DNA of 10,527 nt from an uncultured Saprospiraceae bacterium (lineage in GTDB: Bacteria; Bacteroidota; Bacteroidia; Chitinophagales; Saprospiraceae), in NCBI GenBank assembly GCA_937967535.1, contig CALCMV010000038.1, positions 1 to 10,527 on the forward strand, given 5' to 3'. Numbering within the stretch: the stretch's first letter is position 1; each line of letters opens with the position of its first letter. The translations under genes were made by a program, and so were the position numbers. This document shows, piece by piece, positions 1 through 5,949 of the stretch. The notes under the pieces were generated by a model. It made no database searches. It was not told the origin of the DNA and was given only the letters and a program-made list of their open reading frames with translations.

Positions 1-143
1 TTTTATCAAATAATTATAAAATTTAATTAATTGAATATTTTTTACCTTAATAAAAATAAAATAACTGATAATCAATTACTTATGATTTAAACCCGAATTT
101 CCCAGTTACCTAATTTCCAAAATGTCCAAAGTCCAGTAAAATT
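1..143. other. AT-rich non-coding left edge
   Basis: No credible gene is seen here on either strand. The stretch is very AT-rich up to about 90. After that it carries intergenic-type text (CCCAGTTACCTAATTTCC) that resembles the bases just before the terminator stem near 10075-10094, suggesting a shared class of intergenic sequence. It runs directly into the large inverted repeat that follows. Confidence 0.5.
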
Positions 144-325
144 AGTAACGAGCAAATAATAAATTCCGCATTTCGACGAGCTTATTTTGTTCTTCCCCGA
201 TAGCTATCGGGGTCTTCTTGAAAGCGGTCTCGGCTTAGCCGAGAAGGATAAATGACTGTTTTCGAGGAGGAAAATAAGGACAAAAGAAGCCGTCCAAATG
301 CGGGAGTTATTATTTACTCGTTACT
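144..325. repeat. Large imperfect inverted repeat enclosing two palindromes
   Basis: The left arm (144-194) pairs with the right arm (276-325) through about 46 base pairs, with four single mismatches (153/316, 163/306, 174/295, 184/286) and one bulged base (179). The 81-nt interior contains a perfect 18-bp palindrome, CCCCGATAGCTATCGGGG (195-212), and a second hairpin TCTCGGC/GCCGAGA (228-234/238-244). As RNA it would fold into a long stem carrying two arms. As DNA it could extrude a cruciform. It lies 24 bp past the queA stop codon on the side where queA transcription ends, so it could protect or end that mRNA, but no U-run follows either arm. A non-autonomous mobile element (MITE-like) is the main alternative. 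No target-site duplication was recognised. Confidence 0.8.
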
Positions 326-348
326 TAATATATCTCTCGTTTCAGGTC

Positions 349-1413
349 TCAAATAATCATCATTGCATCACCGTAGCTATAAAAACGGTATTTCTCTTTG
401 ATAGCTTCCTGATACACATCCAACACCAACTCCAAACCACCAAAAGCACAGACCATAATAAGCAGACTCGAAAAGGGCAAGTGCAGGTTGGTAATCATCG
501 CATTAGCAATATTAAACTCACGCGGCGGATAGATAAAAAGATTCGTCCAACCCTCCGCAGGTTTGAGCGTATTGGTAGCGGAAACTGCCGATTCAATGGA
601 GCGCATAGAAGTCGTTCCGACACCACAAACGCGCCTATTTTCAGCCTTGGCGCGATTGACAATATCTACTGCCTCTTGTGTAATGCGGAAATATTCGGCA
701 TCCATTTTATGCTTAGAGAGGTCTTCGACTTCGATAGAACGGAACGTTCCGAGTCCCACATGCAAGGTCACTTCCGCAAAATCCACACCTTTCAACTCAA
801 AGCGTTTCATCAACTCGCGGCTAAAGTGCAAGCCCGCCGTCGGAGCAGCCACTGCACCTTCTTCTTTGGCGTAGACGGTTTGGTAGCGTTCTCTATCAAT
901 ATCACCTACCTCGCGGCGAATGTAGCCGGGCAGTGGTGTATTGCCGAGAGTGTGTAGTTCTTTTTTAAACTCTTCATCTGTACCGTCATACAGGAAGCGA
1001 ATGGTACGTCCGCGCGAGGTCGTATTGTCTACTACTTCGGCAGTGAGTACCAAATTTTCGTCATCATCATTAAAATAGAGCTTATTGCCCACTCGTATTT
1101 TACGTGCAGGGTCTACGAGTACATCCCAGAGTCGTGCCTCTGAGTTGAGTTCGCGTAGCAAGAAAACTTCAATTTTCGCGCCTGTTTTCTCTTTTTTACC
1201 AAATAGGCGAGCCGGAAATACTTTGGTATTGTTGAGAATCAAACAATCCCCTTCTTCAAAGTAATCTATCACGTCCTTAAATACTTTGTGTTCTATTTTC
1301 CCGGAGTCTTTGTGCAAGACCAGCAATCGAGATTCATCACGATTTTCTGCGGGGTATTCGGCAATCAATTCCGGTGGCAATTCAAATTTGAATTGCGATA
1401 ATTTCATTCGCAT
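349..1413 (-). CDS. queA: S-adenosylmethionine:tRNA ribosyltransferase-isomerase QueA
   Basis: QueA transfers and isomerises the ribosyl moiety of S-adenosylmethionine onto 7-aminomethyl-7-deazaguanine in tRNA, giving epoxyqueuosine at wobble position 34. It is a cytoplasmic enzyme. At 354 aa it is close to the usual family length. Recognisable family blocks are EYPAENRDESRLLVL (19-33), LNNTKVFPARL (60-70), YQTVYAKEEGAVAAPTAGLHF (177-197), LHVGLGTFRSIE (217-228), GVGTTSMRSIES (264-275), TNLHLPFSSLL (308-318) and the C-terminal YSYGDAMMI (345-353). The start codon at 1413 gives MRMKLSQF; the second Met, at 1407, is equally possible because no Shine-Dalgarno sequence separates them. No other queuosine gene is in the window, and the upstream neighbour is divergent, so it appears monocistronic here. 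Confidence 0.97.
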   Translation of the reverse strand: MRMKLSQFKFELPPELIAEYPAENRDESRLLVLHKDSGKIEHKVFKDVIDYFEEGDCLILNNTKVFPARLFGKKEKTGAKIEVFLLRELNSEARLWDVLVDPARKIRVGNKLYFNDDDENLVLTAEVVDNTTSRGRTIRFLYDGTDEEFKKELHTLGNTPLPGYIRREVGDIDRERYQTVYAKEEGAVAAPTAGLHFSRELMKRFELKGVDFAEVTLHVGLGTFRSIEVEDLSKHKMDAEYFRITQEAVDIVNRAKAENRRVCGVGTTSMRSIESAVSATNTLKPAEGWTNLFIYPPREFNIANAMITNLHLPFSSLLIMVCAFGGLELVLDVYQEAIKEKYRFYSYGDAMMII

Positions 1414-1514
1414 GTAGCAATCTTTAAAATCTTTGCAACTTCAATCTCAAGTTCAAATTATTTTTATGATGTTTGAAGTTGAGTTTGTAGTAGAACTTGT
1501 TTTGTTTCGGGCTG

Positions 1515-1522
1515 CAAATTTA
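1515..1522 (-). promoter_or_regulatory. Candidate -7 promoter element for queA
   Basis: Read on the minus strand this is TAAATTTG, an exact match to the Bacteroidota -7 consensus TAnnTTTG, about 100 bp upstream of the queA start. A TTG (1548-1550 on the minus strand) could serve as the -33 element, but the 25-bp spacing is longer than usual. The call rests mainly on the -7 match. Confidence 0.45.
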
Positions 1523-1614
1523 AGTAATTTTCATCCCTTTAGGCTTACAATACAAAAAAATGTTTGTTTCTATACTAACTATACAAGGAAAGATTGGAAA
1601 AGGTTTCGTAGCAT

Positions 1615-1650
1615 GTGTATTTAATTTGTTTTTAGAAAAAAAATATACAC
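1615..1650. repeat. AT-rich inverted repeat between divergent promoters
   Basis: GTGTAT (1615-1620) and ATACAC (1645-1650) are perfect inverted arms around an A/T-only interior, and GCATGT just outside has a partner ACATGT at about 1655. It sits between the queA and protease promoters, so it is more likely a protein-binding or spacer dyad than a terminator. Evidence for a function is weak. Confidence 0.35.
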
Positions 1651-1693
1651 AATTACATGTCGCAAAATTTTATGTGTTAAAGTTTATCGGAAA

Positions 1694-1727
1694 TTTGCTT
1701 TTATAGGGGAGGGGGGTATTATATTTG
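1694..1727 (+). promoter_or_regulatory. Bacteroidota-type promoter for the S8 protease gene
   Basis: TTTG (1694-1697) and TATATTTG (1720-1727) match the Bacteroidota -33 and -7 elements with a 22-bp gap. The gap includes an unusual G-tract (ten G in eleven bases, about 1706-1716). The start of transcription would be near 1733, leaving an untranslated leader of about 400 nt before the protease start codon. No better TAnnTTTG match is seen closer to the gene. TATCTTTTG near 1991 has one base too many. Confidence 0.6.
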
Positions 1728-1897
1728 CAATATGTAATTTTAATAGAACATTAATTTACAATACAAACAATCATCTAGTCCTAATATCCGAACGACAGAC
1801 CCTCTAAATGTCTCCAGAAAAACGGTCTTACCTTCGGTTTTAAGAATTACAGAAAGTATTCTCCGACACATTTTCATTTTCTACTACTATCACTCAA

Positions 1898-1914
1898 TAC
1901 ATGCACGTCATGTA
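1898..1914. promoter_or_regulatory. 17-bp dyad, possible operator in the protease leader
   Basis: TACATG and CATGTA are perfect 6-bp inverted arms around CACGT. The site lies about 165 bp downstream of the proposed transcription start and 217 bp upstream of the protease start codon. It could bind a dimeric regulator or form a small RNA hairpin. No family can be named from the sequence. Confidence 0.3.
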
Positions 1915-1962
1915 CTGAAAAAGATTTTTATATCTATTTTTTAACCATAAACTAATTTACCT

Positions 1963-2031
1963 ATGGAAAGAGCGAAGTGTATCTATACTTTATCTTTTGT
2001 AGAACATGGAGCAAAAAAAAGAACCGTGTAA
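1963..2031 (+). CDS. Possible 22-codon leader ORF upstream of the protease
   Basis: This ATG-to-TAA ORF encodes MERAKCIYTLSFVEHGAKKR plus TV. It lies inside the long leader and has no recognisable homology. Its stop codon (2029-2031) falls inside the 5' arm of the hairpin at 2024-2055, so ribosomes finishing this ORF would open that hairpin. That geometry resembles translational attenuation, but an ORF this short arises easily by chance, and there is no Shine-Dalgarno sequence or codon signature to support it. It is reported as a possibility only. Confidence 0.2.
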   Translation: MERAKCIYTLSFVEHGAKKRTV

Positions 2032-2094
2032 CCTTCTTGCAGGAAGGCAACACGGCAAAAATGAAAGCCTTGCAGTTCGGCTTATGGAACTGCA
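2024..2094 (+). promoter_or_regulatory. Paired hairpins in the protease mRNA leader
   Basis: Hairpin 1 pairs CCGTGT (2024-2029) with ACACGG (2050-2055) and CCTTC (2032-2036) with GAAGG (2043-2047). Hairpin 2 is a perfect 8-bp stem, TGCAGTTC/GAACTGCA (2071-2078/2087-2094). Both share the direct repeat CTTGCAG-NNN-GGC (2036-2048 and 2069-2081). A competing stem, AAGGC (2044-2048) with GCCTT (2067-2071), would break both. The block ends 36 nt before the protease start codon, with no U-run. A switch-like leader or the tail of a small RNA would both fit. Confidence 0.45.
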
Positions 2095-2130
2095 TTAACT
2101 TTATTCAATAATCAAATTTATAAACAAATT

Positions 2131-3882
2131 ATGACAAACTTAAAAAAAGTTTTGTTTTTTGCCCTTTTTGTGGGCATTATTGGGATTTATCTGACTTCTT
2201 GTGGTAAATCCGACGAAATACTTGACGTGACGCTTCAAGAAAGTAGAGTCCAAACAGCAACTAATGCCGCTACTGCTGACCTTACACCTACAAAAGTGAT
2301 TGATGATTTTATACTCAATACAGCCAAGTCAAATAATGATGTTTTTGATTGGAATGACGCACCAAACAAAATGTTATACAGTGCCATCATGTGGACGGAT
2401 TCAGTTATTTCAATAACTTATGTCGCAGGTAACTACGATAACATAGATGATTTTTTCGAGGCGAGTGCAACAAAGAATCACTATCGTTCACACAATAAAT
2501 TGCCTAACGACTGGATAGCCCAAAGAAATAAAATAATTGATAATGTTTTAAATTCGGAGAGGAAATATCAAAATAAGCCAGAATTGAGTATCACAGATGT
2601 ATTACCATCTGGATATGATGATGTTCTACCACATATCTATTTGAAAATCACTGAACCATCAGCTATTAAAAAACTGCGAAACAGTAAATTCATAAAGAAT
2701 GTAGAACCTAGATGGTACATACCAACGTCTATAGCTAAAGACGACAACCACAGAGATTCTGGTAGTATTGGATGTGACTCCGAAGCAGCAGAAGACCCTA
2801 TTTCTGACTTGGACTATACGGATTCAGACTTGTATACTTCTCTGTCGGGCTCTAAAGTTTCGTGGAATTATCCTGCTAATGGAATAACTAATGCTTGGCA
2901 AACACCAATAGCTCCTCCCGGTAAATCTGCCGGAGAGGGCATAGGCATATGTATCATTGATTCAGGAGTATCAGATATGCAAGACAATCTAAACTCAGAA
3001 TTTGATAGTGGTTTATCGAATGGAAGAACCTTTATTGATAGACAGAGTACACTTATTATTAACATAAATACATCCCCTACTGGAGGATTGGGTGGTCAAA
3101 CAATTACATTCTTGAAACCACCTGAGGATGAGTGTGGCCATGGTACGTCCATGGCAGGAATAGCAGCCGGACCATTAGTGGGTGACGGAAATGCCGTTGG
3201 AGTAGCTTATAGAGCAGATTTGATGACCATAAGAGCTACTAACAATCCTATTATAAGTGGAGAGGATGAAATAAACGCAGTAGTCCAAGCTATTAGAAAT
3301 GCAGCAGATACTGACGACATAAAGATTATAAGTATGTCATTAGGAATGCCTCGATTTACTTCAAATAGCCTGATAGCTTCTGCCATAAAATTCGCTACAC
3401 TCACTAAAGGTAAACTAATTTTTGCTGCTGCTGGTACAACCCTATCATCTACTAATGACGTACTTCCTGTTGTCTTTCCTGCAAATTTATCGTCTAATCT
3501 TACAGTAGCTGTAACAGGAGTAAAGGATATTTTAGATGCTGATGGTGAAATTGAAAGTTGCAGTGATTGTCACAGTGGTAGCGCAGTTGATTTTGCGGTA
3601 GTTATGGAAAAAGGAACTAATACAGGACCTTTGGCACTTCCAATGACTCCGAACTCCATATTTCCTAACAGACCTAAGTATTCAAGTGGAAGCTCATCTG
3701 CTACGGCTACGGCTGCTGGAATAGCGGCTCTAGTATGGGCTGCACATCCTGATGCAACTAGACATGAGATATACACAAGACTCATTTTAAGTGCCGAGCA
3801 AAATAGTAATATTTATAAACCCAGCATAAATCATGGTTTTGGAGTTATTCATGCAGAACACGCTATAAACGCGCAACTTTAA
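2131..3882 (+). CDS. Secreted S8 (subtilisin-like) serine protease lipoprotein with N-terminal pro-domain
   Basis: A 583-aa exported protease. Residues 1-24 form a lipoprotein signal peptide with lipobox LTSC (Cys24). The next residues, GKSDE, are acidic like the surface-export signals of flavobacterial lipoproteins. Residues 73-193 are a pro-domain that is also encoded alone by the next gene; its end (LPHIYLKITEP...IKNVEP) resembles the tail of subtilisin I9 propeptides. A linker (about 196-245) precedes the catalytic domain. The triad is Asp277 (IIDSGV), His337 (GHGTSMAG) and Ser522 (SGSSSATATAAG, at the GTSMAxP position). Two departures are clear. The usual oxyanion-hole Asn after AAAG is Thr436, and the Pro of GTSMAxP is Ala526. 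A CSDCH sequence lies at 477-481. Base composition looks more AT-rich than queA or rdgB. Substrate unknown; S8 membership is near certain, activity probable. Confidence 0.93.
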   Translation: MTNLKKVLFFALFVGIIGIYLTSCGKSDEILDVTLQESRVQTATNAATADLTPTKVIDDFILNTAKSNNDVFDWNDAPNKMLYSAIMWTDSVISITYVAGNYDNIDDFFEASATKNHYRSHNKLPNDWIAQRNKIIDNVLNSERKYQNKPELSITDVLPSGYDDVLPHIYLKITEPSAIKKLRNSKFIKNVEPRWYIPTSIAKDDNHRDSGSIGCDSEAAEDPISDLDYTDSDLYTSLSGSKVSWNYPANGITNAWQTPIAPPGKSAGEGIGICIIDSGVSDMQDNLNSEFDSGLSNGRTFIDRQSTLIININTSPTGGLGGQTITFLKPPEDECGHGTSMAGIAAGPLVGDGNAVGVAYRADLMTIRATNNPIISGEDEINAVVQAIRNAADTDDIKIISMSLGMPRFTSNSLIASAIKFATLTKGKLIFAAAGTTLSSTNDVLPVVFPANLSSNLTVAVTGVKDILDADGEIESCSDCHSGSAVDFAVVMEKGTNTGPLALPMTPNSIFPNRPKYSSGSSSATATAAGIAALVWAAHPDATRHEIYTRLILSAEQNSNIYKPSINHGFGVIHAEHAINAQL

Positions 3883-3890
3883 ATAATCAC

Positions 3891-3929
3891 TTCACGGAAT
3901 CTCTTTTTTCTTAAAAGGGGTTCTGTGAA
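3891..3929 (+). terminator. 17-bp hairpin after the protease gene
   Basis: Arms 3891-3907 and 3913-3929 pair over 17 bp, with three G-U wobbles and a 5-nt loop (TTCTT). It starts 8 nt after the stop codon. A mixed A/T tract (ATTATTTCTC) follows instead of a clean U-run. It should stop or attenuate transcription into the next gene or stabilise the protease mRNA 3' end, which would make the two gene products unequal in amount. Confidence 0.65.
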
Positions 3930-3964
3930 ATTATTTCTCATTCAATTTCTATAAAATAGAGCAT

Positions 3965-4516
3965 ATGTCAAATAAATACTTATTCATTATATTGACTGTC
4001 GGAATAATATTACAACTCTCCTGTTTCAACAAGCTTAACAGACAAAAAAAACATCAAACCAGTATAATGTCAACAGAAGAGATAGACAACCACTTGCGAG
4101 AGCAAGTAAAAGAGAGAGGGGAAGTCGATTGGGCATATGTATCTGACGAAGTGTTGTATAGTGCAGCTATGCACGAAAAATCAGGACTTTTTATCATATA
4201 TTGTCCTTTTCCTGGTTCAGGACGTACTCCATTACCTCATAATGATGAAAATTACAAGAAAACAGGAAAACTACCGCAAGAATGGATAAAAGTAAGAGAT
4301 GAGATTATTCAATATATTTTGGAAAAAGAGAGGGCGTACAGAAAGCAGCCTGACCTCACAGCGTCTCAAATATTGTATGCTGGACGTGAACCAGACGAGA
4401 CGCTCCCACACATAACAGTCACTTTTAGTGACCCCTCTTTAATTTCGGATTTAAGAAACAATGAACTAATTAGGTCAATAGAACCCGGATATACTCCTAT
4501 TTTGTTTCCTGAATAA
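3965..4516 (+). CDS. Exported free-standing copy of the protease pro-domain
   Basis: A 183-aa protein with no known function. Residues 1-20 are a hydrophobic signal ending in QLSC; this is a poor lipobox because Gln sits at -3, so lipidation at Cys20 is uncertain. Residues 55-174 align along the whole length of the pro-domain of the preceding S8 protease (its residues 73-193). Shared blocks include VLYSA/MLYSA, KLPxxWI, an R-II-L-ER-Y helix, LPHI and LRN...I..(V/I)EP. By eye this is about 30% identity. No catalytic domain follows. Subtilisin propeptides act as folding helpers and tight inhibitors, and free-standing propeptide-like inhibitors are known elsewhere, so a cognate inhibitor or chaperone is the natural guess. 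The gene lies 82 bp downstream on the same strand, behind a hairpin, and I see no clear promoter of its own. It could also be a degraded duplicate, but the frame is intact. Confidence 0.85.
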   Translation: MSNKYLFIILTVGIILQLSCFNKLNRQKKHQTSIMSTEEIDNHLREQVKERGEVDWAYVSDEVLYSAAMHEKSGLFIIYCPFPGSGRTPLPHNDENYKKTGKLPQEWIKVRDEIIQYILEKERAYRKQPDLTASQILYAGREPDETLPHITVTFSDPSLISDLRNNELIRSIEPGYTPILFPE

Positions 4517-4519
4517 TAA

Positions 4520-4568
4520 TTTGATTGAGTGATTTCTGATTAAACCAATCAAAAATCACCCAATCAAA
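4520..4568. terminator. Bidirectional terminator between convergent genes
   Basis: A 22-bp stem (4520-4541 with 4547-4568), with two A-C mismatches and a 5-nt loop, sits exactly between the stop codons of the small exported protein (plus) and ilvE (minus). Its right side contains two copies of AATCAAAAATC (4547-4557 and 4562-4572), the motif repeated in other gaps of this window. Flanking A/T tracts are present on both sides, without long U-runs. Confidence 0.7.
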
Positions 4569-4573
4569 AATCC

Positions 4574-5677
4574 TTAAACGGCAGCTACATCACGCACTGC
4601 GACTTCATGTACCCAATTATGCGGGTCAGGTCGCAATCCGGTACGAATTTCATGCAATTCTTTCTTCAAATTCTTAGAAATATCGCGAGATTCGATAGCG
4701 GGTAATTTTAATGTTTTATAATTCGCATCATCCTTATTTTCATAATAAGAAATCTCACTGACGGGGGCAATGACCGCCGCCGTTCCTGCGCCAAAAACAT
4801 CCTTCAAAGTACCCGCCGCATGTGCTTCTACGAGTTCATTGATAGTGATGGCACGTTCTTCTACCTTAATACCTTTATCACGTAGCAGATGGAGGAGCGT
4901 ATTGCGGGTGATGCCTTTGAGTATCGCGCCATTCGTTTCAGGTGTCACCACAGTATCACCGATGATAAAGAAAATATTCATCGTACCACACTCCTGTATT
5001 TGCTGATAATTGCGATTATCCGTCCACATAATTTGGTCAAAACCTGCATCGTGCGCTTCTTGTGTTGGCAATAATCCTGCTGCATAATTTCCGGCAGCTT
5101 TTGCCTCGCCTACACCGCCCGGTACAGCACGTACATACTTGTTGGCGGCGATTAGTTTGATAGGTTTATCATAATAAGGACCAACAGGTGCGGTAAAAAT
5201 CATAAATTTGTAGCTCGAAGAGGGTTTGACACCAATTTTCTCTTGAGTTCCAAACATAAACGGACGCACATACAAACTGCTATTCGGAGTGGTCGGAATC
5301 CAAGCATGGTCAATACCAATAAGCTCGTTCAGCCCTTGCAAGAAAAGGTCTTCGGGTACATCGGGCATACACATACGTGCTGCCGAGGCGTTGAGGCGTT
5401 GGGCGTGCATTTCAGGACGAAACAGCACGGGCATACCATTTTGATTTTTGAAGGCTTTCATGCCCTCAAATATTGATTGACCATAGTGCAAGGTGATATT
5501 AGCCGGACTCATCGTAATCGGTCCGAAAGGTTCAATTCGGAGGTCTTGCCAAGCCCCGTTGCGGTAGTCGGCAACAAACATGTGGTCAGAAAAAGTTTCT
5601 CCAAAAGGGATATTATTAAAGTCCACCGCATCCAGATTAGATTTGGTGGTCGGGTGAAAAGAAATGTTATACTTCAT
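4574..5677 (-). CDS. ilvE: Branched-chain amino acid aminotransferase IlvE
   Basis: A cytoplasmic PLP enzyme of aminotransferase class IV (fold type IV). It interconverts leucine, isoleucine and valine with their 2-oxo acids, using glutamate/2-oxoglutarate. It has 367 aa and the layout of the longer, eukaryote-like BCAT group. Landmarks are the N-terminal DHMF...YRNGAWQ, LHYGQSIFEGMKAF (63-76), RLNASAARMCMP (94-105) and VRPFMFGT (137-144). The PLP lysine is Lys193 in GGVGEAKAAGNYAAGL (187-202). QECGTMNIF (228-236) holds the cofactor-binding Glu229, and ILKGITRNTLL (252-262) lies in the phosphate-binding region. Near the C-terminus, FGAGTAAVIAPVS is the usual late BCAT motif. It converges on the preceding small gene and diverges from the next. 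The upstream gap contains the 16-bp repeat array, and no TAnnTTTG element is evident there. No other ilv/leu gene is in view. Confidence 0.96.
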   Translation of the reverse strand: MKYNISFHPTTKSNLDAVDFNNIPFGETFSDHMFVADYRNGAWQDLRIEPFGPITMSPANITLHYGQSIFEGMKAFKNQNGMPVLFRPEMHAQRLNASAARMCMPDVPEDLFLQGLNELIGIDHAWIPTTPNSSLYVRPFMFGTQEKIGVKPSSSYKFMIFTAPVGPYYDKPIKLIAANKYVRAVPGGVGEAKAAGNYAAGLLPTQEAHDAGFDQIMWTDNRNYQQIQECGTMNIFFIIGDTVVTPETNGAILKGITRNTLLHLLRDKGIKVEERAITINELVEAHAAGTLKDVFGAGTAAVIAPVSEISYYENKDDANYKTLKLPAIESRDISKNLKKELHEIRTGLRPDPHNWVHEVAVRDVAAV

Positions 5678-5686
5678 GTTAGACGT

Positions 5687-5850
5687 GTTGTTGTGTTGTC
5701 GAGTTGTTGTGTTGTCGAATTGATGAATTACTCTGTTGACGAATTATATTTAATCGAAAATTTTCAATAAATATAATTATAAAAATTCGACAATACAATA
5801 ACTCAACAATTCATCAACACAACAACTCTTCAATACAACAATTCATCAAC
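5687..5850. repeat. Mirrored array of 16-bp units (4 + 4)
   Basis: Left of centre, two perfect tandem copies of GTTGTTGTGTTGTCGA (5687-5702, 5703-5718) are followed by two degenerate 16-bp copies (5719-5750). Right of a 36-bp AT-rich centre, four degenerate copies lie in inverted orientation (5787-5850). CAACAATTCATCAAC occurs at 5804-5818 and again 32 bp later at 5836-5850. GAGTTGTTGTGTTG (5701-5714) has a perfect inverted copy at 5815-5828. The array fills the gap between the divergent ilvE and the 5950 gene, so both leader regions run through it. It could be a phase-slippage-prone intergenic repeat, a protein-binding array or an RNA hairpin. It is not a CRISPR: units are contiguous, without spacers. 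Confidence 0.75.
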
Positions 5851-5949
5851 TCGTATTTCCCCAAAAATAAGAAATTTTCTTGTTTTTTGCTCGTTTTTAA
5901 GAGAGAAAATTTTAAATAAAAAACATAAACAAAATAAAATTTTGAAGCT

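Noticed and set aside
298..957. Plus-strand open frames (including 563-874) across the queA region
   Set aside because: They run antisense to queA, whose protein motifs are unmistakable. The translations show no family resemblance.
1433..1624. 63-codon plus-strand ORF in the divergent gap
   Set aside because: It overlaps the probable queA promoter, has a low-complexity hydrophobic start with no family likeness, and ends just before an AT hairpin.
3559..3573. Covalent haem attachment (cytochrome c) at CSDCH
   Set aside because: Only one motif, inside a peptidase domain with no cytochrome context. Kept only as a low-interest note.
2868..3785. Minus-strand ORFs inside the protease gene
   Set aside because: They are antisense to a coding region with intact catalytic motifs. 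Their lengths of 65-71 aa are expected by chance.
4770..5770. Plus-strand ORFs across ilvE and its upstream gap
   Set aside because: They are antisense to ilvE, and the last one runs through the 16-bp repeat array.
5687..5850. CRISPR array
   Set aside because: The units are contiguous 16-mers without spacers, half of them inverted, and there are no cas genes nearby.
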